This document shows, one piece after another, positions 9,201-17,127 of a DNA stretch of 64,000 nt. Each line of letters opens with the position of its first letter. Positions within the stretch are counted from its first letter, which is position 1. Source of the DNA: Marinobacterium sp048264005 (lineage in GTDB: Bacteria > Pseudomonadota > Gammaproteobacteria > Pseudomonadales > Balneatricaceae); the NCBI GenBank assembly GCA_048264005.1, contig JBLXDP010000004.1, positions 186,001 through 250,000 of the forward strand, written 5' to 3'. Made by a program: the position numbers and the translations under genes. The notes under the pieces are model-generated. The model did no database searches. It was not told the origin of the DNA and saw nothing but the letters and a program-made list of their open reading frames with translations.

Positions 9201-9585
9201 AGATAAAGGTAAACGAGGCGTAGATCAGAGATGTCAAAGTGGAGCCAATATAGCCAAAGCCTGCACCACGCGTGAGCAGGTCAATATCGACACCATAGCG
9301 GGCGGCGTAGTAACTGATCGGCAGTGCAGTCGCCACAATCAACAGGGCCACCAACAGAGTTGCTATTATGGCATGTTCGAAGCCATAACTCAGGGTAATG
9401 GCACCACCGATGGCCTCAAGCGCCAGAAACGAGATGCCGCCCAGCGCGGTATTGGCCACACGGGACAACGACCAACGACGCGCCCGTTTGGCCGTGAAGC
9501 GCAATGAATAATCTTCCAGCGTCTGGTTGGCAACCCACTTGTTGTACTGACGCCGGGTAGTAAAAATCTGCTGACGTACGGTCAT
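6250..9585 (-). CDS. NCS1 transporter-hybrid histidine kinase fusion
   Basis: 1111 residues. Residues 1 to about 480 form a multi-span NCS1 (nucleobase/hydantoin/allantoin) permease-like domain, with DIDLLTRGAGFGYIGST and TNAYAGSLAWSNF. About 492-533 is a Cys-rich knuckle with eight Cys (CSICEH, YCPLYGG, CSLCCS, CNDGC), likely zinc-binding. Two more membrane spans and a coiled coil follow, then a HisKA dimer with SHELRTPLNAV (His near 677), an HATPase with NLLSNAIKF, DTGIGI and GTGLGL, and a C-terminal receiver (about 910-1025, VLDVSMPG, LVKP). It resembles the transporter-kinase design of CbrA, but with NCS1 rather than SSS. It probably senses or counts transport of a nitrogen compound and phosphorylates the adjacent LuxR regulator. 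Confidence 0.88.
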   Translation of the reverse strand: MTVRQQIFTTRRQYNKWVANQTLEDYSLRFTAKRARRWSLSRVANTALGGISFLALEAIGGAITLSYGFEHAIIATLLVALLIVATALPISYYAARYGVDIDLLTRGAGFGYIGSTLTSLIYASFTFIFLALEAAIMAKALELMFDVPLSMGYFLSAFVVIPMVTYGFTFISRFQMFSQPLWIVLQLLPFLVILFSEQNYVDEWVAYRGSLQEGTGLDWLLLGAAATVVMSLLAQIGEQVDFLRFMPKKTPENSRRWWGAVLLGGPGWVIPGTLKILAGSFLAIVVLNNGGDLVAASEPNMMYLTAFGHLTGTAELALLLAGVFVILSQVKINLTNAYAGSLAWSNFFSRLTHTHPGRVVWLVFNVIIAWLLMELGIYEAFASILGVFAILVAAWVGSLVADLVINKPLGLSPKGIEFKRAHLYDINPVGVGSMVLSSVVGLIAMVNQDYPLLQAWAPFITLGLTLVLAPMIALVTRGRYYIAREPIAASDAECSICEHSFELDDMTYCPLYGGNICSLCCSLDARCNDGCKEKSRFSDQLSALLGLLLPSRILESSSARTGYFLGLLLVFNIIVGAFLALIYFQMVGSDVGSAELVGTVLWKVFFLLQIVIGVAAWLFLLAYESRVMAQNESQQQTDRLVAEIKAHELTDRELQEAKELAEAASLAKSRYLTGISHELRTPLNAVLGYAQLLDVATDIPTQRRPAINVIKRSSEHLANLIEELLDISRIEAGRLELNRNEVGLVSFMEQLVYMFRLQAEAKGISFDYTRQQRIPEFVATDEKRLRQILINLLSNAIKFTDEGSVSLSLTYRNEVAEFVITDTGIGIAEEDLERIFKPFERVTSGRPGTGLGLTITRLLTDIMGGDLQYQSVPGQGTTFRLQLMMSSLSRPTPIPVNDIWQGGYEGRRRTIMVVDDDPTHRDLIRDILHPVGFNVIAVPDGHSCLELCQQDLPDLFVLDVSMPGMNGWTLLDAIRDRNYQVPVVMLSADATEWAQNTEQHRFDFYLVKPVRVAELLEQVGNLLQLQWKTRQPSKSVSTTQDNAMERPSLDTSRLRQFVDQGFLEGIKHEVDRLSVEAGVSADEQAQLQALVSCFNFNGVLERLQSYAGANG

Positions 9586-9868
9586 TAAGTAATACTCGCA
9601 ATGCCCTCCTCCAGGGTGTCAGCCAACCCAAAACGCACCACATGAGTGCATAGCGGCATTGGCTCAGGCGTCCAAGCCTCCTGATACAAAAGTTCGTACT
9701 TGTTATGCAACATATGTACCCCATCCTACGCAGTTTGCCGCACTGCACCATGGGGTAAATGACGTACCCCTGTTGGAGCATTTACCGAATGTTCTTCCAG
9801 CGCCCCTCTCCTGATACTGGCTCCACCCCTGAAGCTCAAATTCGAGTCAATAACCCAGGAGAACAACC
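9586..9868. promoter_or_regulatory. Divergent promoter region, kinase versus urtA
   Basis: 283 bp between two divergent operons, so promoters for both directions must lie here. A good ribosome site (CAGGAG) precedes urtA. I could not identify a convincing sigma-70 or sigma-54 promoter by eye. Confidence 0.5.
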
Positions 9869-11131
9869 ATGCGAAAGAGTGACCGCGTTTCCAAGAAACA
9901 CTCTCCCATGCGCCGCACGCTGATGAAGGGCCTGATGGCACTTCCGGCCGCCATTGCGCTGAGTACCAGTATTCAGATTGCAAATGCATCGGAGGTGAAC
10001 ACCACTGGCCTGGCTGTCACCGACGACACGGTCAAAGTCGGTATCCTGCACTCCATTACCGGTACCATGGCAATCAGTGAAACTGGCTCCGTACAGGCCG
10101 AAAAGCTGGCGATTGATCAGATCAACGCCATGGGCGGTGTACTCGGACGCAAGATCGAATACATCCAGGAAGATGGTGCCAGTGACTGGCCGACCTTCGC
10201 CGAGAAGTCCAAAAAACTGCTGGTGAACGACAAGGTTGCTGCTGTGTTCGGTTGCTGGACATCAGCCTCACGTAAAGCCGCACTGCCGGTGTTCGAGCAG
10301 TACAACGGCATGCTGTACTACCCGACCTTCTACGAGGGACTGGAGCAGTCTCCGAACGTGATCTACACCGGTCAGGAAGCAACGCAGCAGATTCTTGAAG
10401 GCCTGGACTGGGCTGCACGTGAAAAAGGTGCCAAGAGCTTCTACCTGCTGGGTTCCGACTACATCTGGCCGCGTACCTCCAACAAGATTGCGCGCAAGCA
10501 CATCGAGAACAAACTGGGCTCCAAAGTGGTGGGCGAAGAGTACTACCCGCTGGGTCACACTCAGTTCAACTCCGTGATCAACAAGATCAAGCTGAAGAAG
10601 CCTGACGTGGTCTTCATCTCCGTTGTAGGCGGCTCCAACGTAGCCTTCTACAAGCAGCTGAAAGCCGCCGGCATCGACATGACCAAAGAGAAGCCGTTGT
10701 TCCTGACCATTTCCGTGACCGAGGACGAAATCCTGGGTATCGGTGGTGAGAACATCGACGGTATCTACGCGTCCATGAAGTACTTCCAGAGCCTGCCGAA
10801 CGACAACAACTCCGAGTTTGTGAAGGCGTTCAAGGCAACCTACGGCGACGACATCGTAATCGGTGACGTAACCCAGGCCGCCTACCTCGGCCCCTGGTTG
10901 TGGAAAGCCGCTGTCGAGAAAGCCGGTTCCTTCGATATCGACAAGGTCCGTGCAGCGTCTCCTGGCATCGAGCTGACCACTGCGCCTGAAGGCTACGTGA
11001 AGGTGCATGAGAACCATCACCTCTGGTCCAAGACCCGTATCGGTAAAGCTGAACTGGATGGCCAGTACAAGGTTGTCTACGAAAGCTCTGACCTGATCGA
11101 ACCGAACCCCTTCCCTGAAGGTTATCAGTAA
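9869..11131 (+). CDS. urtA: Urea/amide ABC transporter substrate-binding protein
   Basis: 420 residues with a twin-basic N-terminus and a hydrophobic segment (LMALPAAIALSTS) ending near ANA-SE, a signal peptide. The mature part is a type I periplasmic binding fold: VKVGILHSITGTMAISE, GCWTSASRKAALPVFE and WPRTSNKIARK are characteristic of UrtA/FmdD, which bind urea or short-chain amides. It is the first gene of the urt-ami-fmd operon, 87 bp before urtB. Given the amidase genes downstream, short-chain amides are as likely a ligand as urea. AGGAG precedes the start. Confidence 0.92.
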   Translation: MRKSDRVSKKHSPMRRTLMKGLMALPAAIALSTSIQIANASEVNTTGLAVTDDTVKVGILHSITGTMAISETGSVQAEKLAIDQINAMGGVLGRKIEYIQEDGASDWPTFAEKSKKLLVNDKVAAVFGCWTSASRKAALPVFEQYNGMLYYPTFYEGLEQSPNVIYTGQEATQQILEGLDWAAREKGAKSFYLLGSDYIWPRTSNKIARKHIENKLGSKVVGEEYYPLGHTQFNSVINKIKLKKPDVVFISVVGGSNVAFYKQLKAAGIDMTKEKPLFLTISVTEDEILGIGGENIDGIYASMKYFQSLPNDNNSEFVKAFKATYGDDIVIGDVTQAAYLGPWLWKAAVEKAGSFDIDKVRAASPGIELTTAPEGYVKVHENHHLWSKTRIGKAELDGQYKVVYESSDLIEPNPFPEGYQ

Positions 11132-11218
11132 GCACTCGCCCCACCGGGAGTCAGCCACTGGCTGGCTCCCACTCAGTTACCCGCTTTCTGACAATTCTGA
11201 GCTACGGAGCCTGTCATC

Positions 11219-12145
11219 ATGTTTGCTGATTACTCCTCTTCTGAACTTTTGGCGATCTTCGCCATGCAAGGCTTCGCAGGCCTGAGTCTGTTCTCGATAT
11301 TCGTACTGATGGCGCTGGGTCTGGCGATCATTTTCGGCCAGATGGGCGTTATCAACATGGCGCACGGGGAATTCATGATCCTCGGTGCCTACATGACCTA
11401 TCTCACCTCCCATGTGTTCGAGAGCCTGATGCCCGGACTGTATGGGGCCTACTTTATTGTGGCGATGGTGGTCGCCTTCTTTGCCGCCGGGGCCCTTGGG
11501 GCGTTCGTGGAATGGGCATTAATACGGCGACTCTATCACCGTCCGCTGGACACACTGCTGGCAACCTGGGGCTTGAGCCTGATTCTGCAGCAGTGCTACC
11601 GCTCCATCTTTGGCGCCCGTGAAGTGGGTGTGACCCTGCCTGACTGGCTGATGGGTTCTGTTGCCTTCACCGACATGATCGAAATTCCGATCAACGGCAT
11701 GTTCGTAATGGTCCTGACCCTGCTGATCGCGGCTGGCGTTTATTACCTGATGTATCGCTCCAATTGGGGTGGCCAGGTGCGCGCGGTGGTGCAGAACCGC
11801 CCAATGGCCGGTGCCGTGGGTATCAATACCGAAAAAGTCGACCGCGCCACCTTCGCACTGGGCTGCGGTATCGCCGGCGTTGCCGGTAGCGCCTTCACCA
11901 TGATCGGCTCCACCGGACCGACCTCCGGCCAGCTCTACATCGTTGATACCTTCCTGGTGGTGGTATTTGGCGGTGCATCCAGCTTGCTCGGCACCATCGC
12001 CTCGGCTTTCACCATCTCCCAGGCGCAATCCACGATGGAATTCTTCCTCAGCGGTTCCATGGCCAAGGTACTCACATTGCTGGTTGTGGTCGGCATCCTG
12101 ATGCTGCGTCCGCAGGGCCTGTTCTCACTGAAGATTCGTCGCTAA
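11219..12145 (+). CDS. urtB: Urea/amide ABC transporter permease UrtB
   Basis: 308 residues, a LivH-type inner-membrane permease with about eight spans. Typical motifs are LGLAIIFGQMGVINMAHGEF near the N-terminus, RAVVQNRPMAGAVGI in the cytoplasmic loop and VVVFGGASSLLGT. It pairs with UrtC to form the membrane channel fed by the UrtA-type receptor. Length and motifs are normal for the short UrtB form without the large N-terminal periplasmic domain found in some cyanobacterial and pseudomonad proteins. It lies 25 bp before urtC. Confidence 0.92.
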   Translation: MFADYSSSELLAIFAMQGFAGLSLFSIFVLMALGLAIIFGQMGVINMAHGEFMILGAYMTYLTSHVFESLMPGLYGAYFIVAMVVAFFAAGALGAFVEWALIRRLYHRPLDTLLATWGLSLILQQCYRSIFGAREVGVTLPDWLMGSVAFTDMIEIPINGMFVMVLTLLIAAGVYYLMYRSNWGGQVRAVVQNRPMAGAVGINTEKVDRATFALGCGIAGVAGSAFTMIGSTGPTSGQLYIVDTFLVVVFGGASSLLGTIASAFTISQAQSTMEFFLSGSMAKVLTLLVVVGILMLRPQGLFSLKIRR

Positions 12146-12170
12146 GGGTCTGAACGGAGAGGAAATCACG

Positions 12171-13391
12171 ATGAATGAACTAAAAAACAATCTGTTCAAG
12201 CGTCAGGATCTGATCAACTACGGGCTGCTGGCCATCCTGTTGATCGTGGTCCTGCCGCTGACACTGGACATCTTCCGCCTCAATCTGGTGGGTAAATACC
12301 TCAGCTACGCCTTCGCCGCTATCGGCCTGGTGCTCTGCTGGGGCTACGGCGGCATCCTGAGTCTGGGCCAAGGCATATTTTTCGGCATTGGCGGCTACGC
12401 CATGGCGATGTTCCTGAAACTGGAAGCTTCATCACCTGAAGCGACCGCTATCCAGTCCACACCGGGTATTCCCGACTTTATGGACTGGAACCAGCTCACC
12501 GCCCTGCCTTGGTTCTGGGAGCCCTTCCACTCGCTCGGTTTCACCGTGCTGGCGGTACTCTTCGTCGCTCCGCTGTTCGCGTTCATCGTGGCGGTTGCCA
12601 TGTTCAAGCGACGCGTTGGTGGCGTGTACTTCGCCATCATCACTCAGGCGATTGCAGCCATCCTGACCATCCTGATCATCGGTCAGCAGGGCTTCACCGG
12701 TGGCGTTAACGGCATCACCGACCTGCGCACACTGCTGGGCTGGGATATCCGTACCGACGATGCCAAGTATGTCCTCTACTTCTTCGCCGTAGGTATGCTG
12801 TTCGTCTGCCTGCTGATGGCGCACCTGGTATTGAAGAGCAAGTTGGGCCGTCTGCTGGTGGCTATCCGCGACCGTGAAGACCGCGTTCGCTTCTCCGGCT
12901 ACGACGTGTCCAACTTCAAGATCTTCGTGTTCTGCTTCGCCGCCATGCTGTCCGCCATCGGCGGTGCCATGTTCACCCTGCAGGTGGGCTTCATGTCACC
13001 CACGCTGGTCGGCATCGTGCCTTCCATCGAAATGGTGATCTTCTGTGCCCTGGGCGGACGTCTATCCATCATCGGCGCGGTCTACGGCGCACTGCTGGTC
13101 AATGCCGCCAAGACCACCATGTCTGAAGCCTTCCCGGAAATCTGGCTGTTTGCCATGGGCGCCCTGTTCATCGGTGTGGTCCTGGCCTTCCCGAACGGTC
13201 TGGCCGGTCTTTACACCCTGCTGCTGGACAAGTTCAAACAGCGTCGTGCCAGTGCCAAAGAACCTGTGGCCAGCACCGAGTCCCCTGCGGTTGACACGCC
13301 TGCGGCAAAAGCCTCCGCAGTCAAAACCAGCACAGCGGACGACAGTGACGACATCGACTCCAACAGCGTAACCGCACCGAGCCAGTCTTAA
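12171..13391 (+). CDS. urtC: Urea/amide ABC transporter permease UrtC
   Basis: 406 residues, a LivM-type permease with CWGYGGILSLGQGIFFGIGG, RDREDRVRFSGYDV and GFMSPTLVGIVPSIEMVIF. About 50 extra C-terminal residues form a low-complexity tail rich in Ala, Thr, Ser and Asp, not part of the transport fold and probably disordered in the cytoplasm. GGAGAGG precedes the start region. It forms the second half of the channel with UrtB. Confidence 0.92.
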   Translation: MNELKNNLFKRQDLINYGLLAILLIVVLPLTLDIFRLNLVGKYLSYAFAAIGLVLCWGYGGILSLGQGIFFGIGGYAMAMFLKLEASSPEATAIQSTPGIPDFMDWNQLTALPWFWEPFHSLGFTVLAVLFVAPLFAFIVAVAMFKRRVGGVYFAIITQAIAAILTILIIGQQGFTGGVNGITDLRTLLGWDIRTDDAKYVLYFFAVGMLFVCLLMAHLVLKSKLGRLLVAIRDREDRVRFSGYDVSNFKIFVFCFAAMLSAIGGAMFTLQVGFMSPTLVGIVPSIEMVIFCALGGRLSIIGAVYGALLVNAAKTTMSEAFPEIWLFAMGALFIGVVLAFPNGLAGLYTLLLDKFKQRRASAKEPVASTESPAVDTPAAKASAVKTSTADDSDDIDSNSVTAPSQS

Positions 13392-13401
13392 GGAGATCAC
13401 C

Positions 13402-14160
13402 ATGAGCCTGTCCCATAACAACCCACAGGATTTTGTTCTCGCAGTCGAAGGACTGACGGTCTCCTTCGACGGCTTCAAGGCGGTGAACGACCTGTCGTTC
13501 TACGTCGATGAAGGTGAAATCCGCGTCATTATCGGCCCCAACGGGGCCGGAAAGACCACGGTACTTGACCTGATCTGCGGCCGTACCAAAGCCACTGAAG
13601 GCTCCATCAAGTTCCGTAATCAGGAACTGACCAAAATGAAGGAGCACGAGATCGTTCATGCCGGTGTGGGGCGCAAGTTCCAGAACCCGTCGATCTACGA
13701 AGATCTGACCGTGTTCGAGAACCTGGAACTGTCCTTCCCGCGTGGTCACGGCGTCTTCGGTGCCCTCACCTTCCGCCGCGATACCGAAGTAATGGAGAAG
13801 GTAACCGAGATCGCCGAAATGATCTTCCTGGCTGACCAGCTGCACCAGCGTGCCGACCTGCTCAGCCACGGCCAGAAGCAGTGGCTGGAGATCGGCATGC
13901 TACTGATCCAGGACCCGGCCCTGCTGATGCTGGATGAACCGGTGGCGGGCATGTCAGTGGCGGAACGCAAGAAGACCGCCGAGCTGCTCAACCGCATTAC
14001 CCAGGACCGTTCGGTACTGGTGATCGAGCACGACATGCAGTTCGTCGAGGATATCGCCCACCGCGTCACGGTGTTGCACCAGGGACAGCTGCTGTCCGAA
14101 GGCTCACTGGATCGCGTGAAGGCAGATCCGAAAGTCGTCGAAGTCTATCTCGGTCACTAA
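13402..14160 (+). CDS. urtD: Urea/amide ABC transporter ATPase UrtD
   Basis: 252 residues, a LivG-type ATPase. It has Walker A GPNGAGKTT, a Q-loop region VGRKFQNPSIY, signature LSHGQKQWLEIG (the SHGQK variant typical of UrtD), Walker B LLMLDEPVAG and switch His in VIEHDM. AAGGAG precedes the start, 10 bp after urtC. It powers transport together with UrtE. Confidence 0.94.
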   Translation: MSLSHNNPQDFVLAVEGLTVSFDGFKAVNDLSFYVDEGEIRVIIGPNGAGKTTVLDLICGRTKATEGSIKFRNQELTKMKEHEIVHAGVGRKFQNPSIYEDLTVFENLELSFPRGHGVFGALTFRRDTEVMEKVTEIAEMIFLADQLHQRADLLSHGQKQWLEIGMLLIQDPALLMLDEPVAGMSVAERKKTAELLNRITQDRSVLVIEHDMQFVEDIAHRVTVLHQGQLLSEGSLDRVKADPKVVEVYLGH

Positions 14161-14184
14161 CCCCCATATCGGCAGGAGACACAT

Positions 14185-14874
14185 ATGCTCAATGTATCCG
14201 ATTACAACGTCGCCTACGGTCAGAGCCGTGTCATTAACGACATGAACCTGGAGCTGGGCAAGAACGAGATCATCGCCATTCTGGGCCGTAACGGTATGGG
14301 CAAAACCACGCTGATGAAGTCACTGATCGGCATGATTCCCTCCAGCGGCGGCTCTGCCAAGCTGGACGATACCGAACTCGCTGGCCTGAAAAGTTACCAG
14401 CGTGTGGCCGCCGGTGTCGGCTTCGTGCCTCAGGGTCGCATGATCTTTTCCACCATGACGGTGGAAGAAAACATCCGTACCGGCCTGACCACTACCGGCA
14501 GCAGCTCCATTCCGGAACACCTCTACACCCTGTTCCCGGTGCTCAAGGAGATGAAACATCGCCGCGGCGGCAACCTGTCCGGCGGTCAGCAACAGCAGCT
14601 GGCCATTGCCCGCGCCCTGGCCAGCAATCCCAAGCTTTTGCTGCTTGATGAGCCCACCGAAGGTATCCAGCCCTCCATCATCCGCGAGATGGCCCGCACC
14701 CTGCGCAAAATCCGCGACGAGCATGGGCTGTCGATTCTGGTCTCCGAGCAGGTACTGAGTTTCGCGCTGGATGTGGCCGACCGCATTCTGGTGATCGAGA
14801 AAGGCAACATCGTCCACGACGTTCCGGCCGCCGAGGCAGACGAAGCGATGATCACTCGCTACCTGTCCGTCTAA
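14185..14874 (+). CDS. urtE: Urea/amide ABC transporter ATPase UrtE
   Basis: 229 residues, a LivF-type ATPase with Walker A GRNGMGKTT, Q-loop FVPQGRMIFS, signature LSGGQQQQLAIARAL and Walker B LLLLDEPTEGIQPSI. The GIQPSI extension after Walker B is characteristic of UrtE. GCAGGAG precedes the start; the stop lies 23 bp before amiE, so the amidase is in the same transcript as the transporter. Confidence 0.94.
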   Translation: MLNVSDYNVAYGQSRVINDMNLELGKNEIIAILGRNGMGKTTLMKSLIGMIPSSGGSAKLDDTELAGLKSYQRVAAGVGFVPQGRMIFSTMTVEENIRTGLTTTGSSSIPEHLYTLFPVLKEMKHRRGGNLSGGQQQQLAIARALASNPKLLLLDEPTEGIQPSIIREMARTLRKIRDEHGLSILVSEQVLSFALDVADRILVIEKGNIVHDVPAAEADEAMITRYLSV

Positions 14875-14897
14875 CACTTTCAGAAGGAGTATGAGCC

Positions 14898-15941
14898 ATG
14901 AGACACGGTGATATTTCCAGCAGTGATGACACGGTCGGCGTTGCCGTCGTGAACTACAAGATGCCTCGCCTGCACACCAAGGACGAGGTACTGGACAACG
15001 CCCGCAAGATTGCCGAGATGATCCAGGGAATCAAGCAGGGCTTGCCGGGCATGGATCTGATCATCTTCCCCGAGTACAGCACCATGGGGATCATGTACGA
15101 CCACGACGAAATGATGGCAACCGCCACCACCATACCCGGTGACGAAACCGCCATCTTTTCGGAAGCCTGCCGTCAGGCCAACACCTGGGGCGTGTTCTCC
15201 CTCACGGGCGAACGCCACGAAGAACACCCGACCAAAGCGCCCTACAACACTCTGGTGTTGATCAACAATCAGGGCGAGATCGTGCAGAAATACCGCAAGT
15301 GCCTGCCCTGGTGCCCGATCGAAGGCTGGTATCCGGGTGATCGCACCTACGTCAGTGAAGGCCCCAAAGGCATGAAGCTGAGTCTGATCATCTGCGACGA
15401 CGGCAACTATCCCGAGATCTGGCGTGACTGTGCCATGCGCGGTGCCGAACTGATCGTGCGCTGCCAGGGCTATATGTACCCGGCCAAGGAACAGCAGGTG
15501 ATGATGTCCAAGACCATGGCCTGGGCCAACAACACCTACGTGGCGGTCGCCAACGCAGCCGGTTTTGATGGCGTCTACTCCTACTTCGGCCATTCAGCCA
15601 TTGTCGGTTTTGATGGACGTACGCTCGGAGAATGCGGTGAAGAAGAGATGGGGATCCAGTACGCCCAGCTGTCACTGAGCCAAATTCGGGATGCACGCAA
15701 AAACGACCAGTCCCAGAACCACCTGTTCAAACTGCTACATCGTGGCTACTCTGGTATTCATGCCTCCGGAGATGGTGACAAGGGTGTAGCGGATTGCCCG
15801 TTCGAGTTTTACCGGAGTTGGGTCATGGACGCGGAGCGTACCCAGGCCCAGGTGGAAGCCATGACAAGGGACACCATTGGTGTTGCCGAGTGCCCGGTAG
15901 GTAACCTGCCGGTGGCTGAGCGCGAAAGGGAGGCAGGCTAA
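14898..15941 (+). CDS. amiE: Aliphatic amidase (acetamidase)
   Basis: 347 residues, the same length and visibly most of the same sequence as Pseudomonas aeruginosa AmiE. It hydrolyses short aliphatic amides (acetamide, propionamide) to acid and ammonia in the cytoplasm. The nitrilase-fold catalytic triad falls at the canonical numbers: Glu59 (IIFPEYS), Lys134 (KYRKCLPWCP) and Cys166 (IICDDGNYPEIW). AAGGAG precedes the start. Placement directly after urtE suggests the transporter imports amides that this enzyme uses as a nitrogen source. Confidence 0.97.
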   Translation: MRHGDISSSDDTVGVAVVNYKMPRLHTKDEVLDNARKIAEMIQGIKQGLPGMDLIIFPEYSTMGIMYDHDEMMATATTIPGDETAIFSEACRQANTWGVFSLTGERHEEHPTKAPYNTLVLINNQGEIVQKYRKCLPWCPIEGWYPGDRTYVSEGPKGMKLSLIICDDGNYPEIWRDCAMRGAELIVRCQGYMYPAKEQQVMMSKTMAWANNTYVAVANAAGFDGVYSYFGHSAIVGFDGRTLGECGEEEMGIQYAQLSLSQIRDARKNDQSQNHLFKLLHRGYSGIHASGDGDKGVADCPFEFYRSWVMDAERTQAQVEAMTRDTIGVAECPVGNLPVAEREREAG

Positions 15942-15964
15942 GGCCTGCTTACAAGGAGAGTCCC

Positions 15965-17125
15965 ATGCCCTTTATCAATGACCTTCTCTCTGAAAACCGT
16001 AAGCACTCTCTTTCCTCCGGGACACAAGAGACGGCTTCCCGAATCCAGGCGCCTCCCTCCCGTTTCAGTTTCGACCCCGACGCGATTGTCGCGTTGCTGA
16101 AACAGCGTCTGGCCGGTCAGCGTGACGTCATTGATGCCTTGGGCGCTCAACTTCGCATTGTAAAAGCGGACCTCTGTGAGCCCGGTCGCCCGCTCTATGT
16201 CACCCTGTTCATTGGTGATACCGGCGTGGGCAAAACCGAGATTGTGCGCCTGATCGCCAGTGCCATTCACGGCTCCCCCGACAAATTCTGCCGCCTTGAC
16301 ATGAACACCCTCTCCCAGAGCCACTACAGTGCAGCCGTCACTGGCGCACCTCCGGGCTATGTGGGCAGCAAGGAAGGTACCACCCTGTTCAATGAAGAGC
16401 TGATCAAGGGCAGTTTTGACCGCCCCGGCATCGTGCTCTTCGATGAAATCGAGAAAGCCAGCAACGATGTGGCACGTGCGCTGATGAACATCCTTGATGC
16501 CGGCACACTCAAGCTGGCATCGGGCACGCGGGATCTGGATTTCAGCAACTGCCTGATCTTCATGACCAGCAATGTGGGCTCCAAAGCCTGGATGGAGGTT
16601 CAACGCCGAGCCAAAGGCAGTTGGCACCAGCGCCTGAGAAACCTATTCCATTCCCATCAGAGGACCCGTGCCGCCCTGATCGAAGATGCTCTGCATGAGC
16701 GATTCGATCCGGAATTTCTCAACCGCATCGACCGAATCGAACTGTTCGAGCCGCTTTCTACAGACCATCTGGAAACCATTGTTCAGCTCGAACTGGAGCG
16801 TACCAACCGACTACTCAAGCGCAAGGGCATCGAAGCCCAACTTGCGGCAGGCGCCATCAGCCTGCTGTGCGAGCGTGGTTTCGATGCCGAATTTGGCGCC
16901 CGCGCCATACGTCGCAGTTTCCGCCAGCTGGTGATGTTGCCACTGGCCGAATGTCTGCTGAGCCAACCCGGTACTCAGCAGGCCACACCGAGCACGCCCC
17001 CTCTGACCATACTGCGCGGCAATGCCGTCGACGGTCAGATCTTGTTCAAACGGGTTTCTGACGAAACCAACTTTCATACTCTACCCAAAGAACGCAGCCC
17101 TCAGGGGACTGCACAGGAGATGTAG
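15965..17125 (+). CDS. amiB: AmiB-type AAA+ ATPase (Clp family)
   Basis: 386 residues with one AAA+ module of the ClpA/ClpB D2 type: Walker A GDTGVGKTEIVR, Walker B VLFDEIEKA, sensor-1 FMTSNVG, an arginine-finger region ERFDPEFLNRIDRI and a C-terminal lid GFDAEFGARAIRRSF. There is no N-domain or ClpP-docking loop that I can recognise. In P. aeruginosa an AmiB of similar size follows amiE; its role as chaperone or transporter helper is not settled. Here it sits between amiE and fmdA with short gaps, supporting the same functional link. Confidence 0.85.
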   Translation: MPFINDLLSENRKHSLSSGTQETASRIQAPPSRFSFDPDAIVALLKQRLAGQRDVIDALGAQLRIVKADLCEPGRPLYVTLFIGDTGVGKTEIVRLIASAIHGSPDKFCRLDMNTLSQSHYSAAVTGAPPGYVGSKEGTTLFNEELIKGSFDRPGIVLFDEIEKASNDVARALMNILDAGTLKLASGTRDLDFSNCLIFMTSNVGSKAWMEVQRRAKGSWHQRLRNLFHSHQRTRAALIEDALHERFDPEFLNRIDRIELFEPLSTDHLETIVQLELERTNRLLKRKGIEAQLAAGAISLLCERGFDAEFGARAIRRSFRQLVMLPLAECLLSQPGTQQATPSTPPLTILRGNAVDGQILFKRVSDETNFHTLPKERSPQGTAQEM

Positions 17126-17127
17126 CC

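Noticed and set aside
9586..9868. Sigma-54 promoter upstream of urtA
   Set aside because: A TGGC-like start near 9820 lacks the properly spaced TGC element, so it is not supportable by eye.
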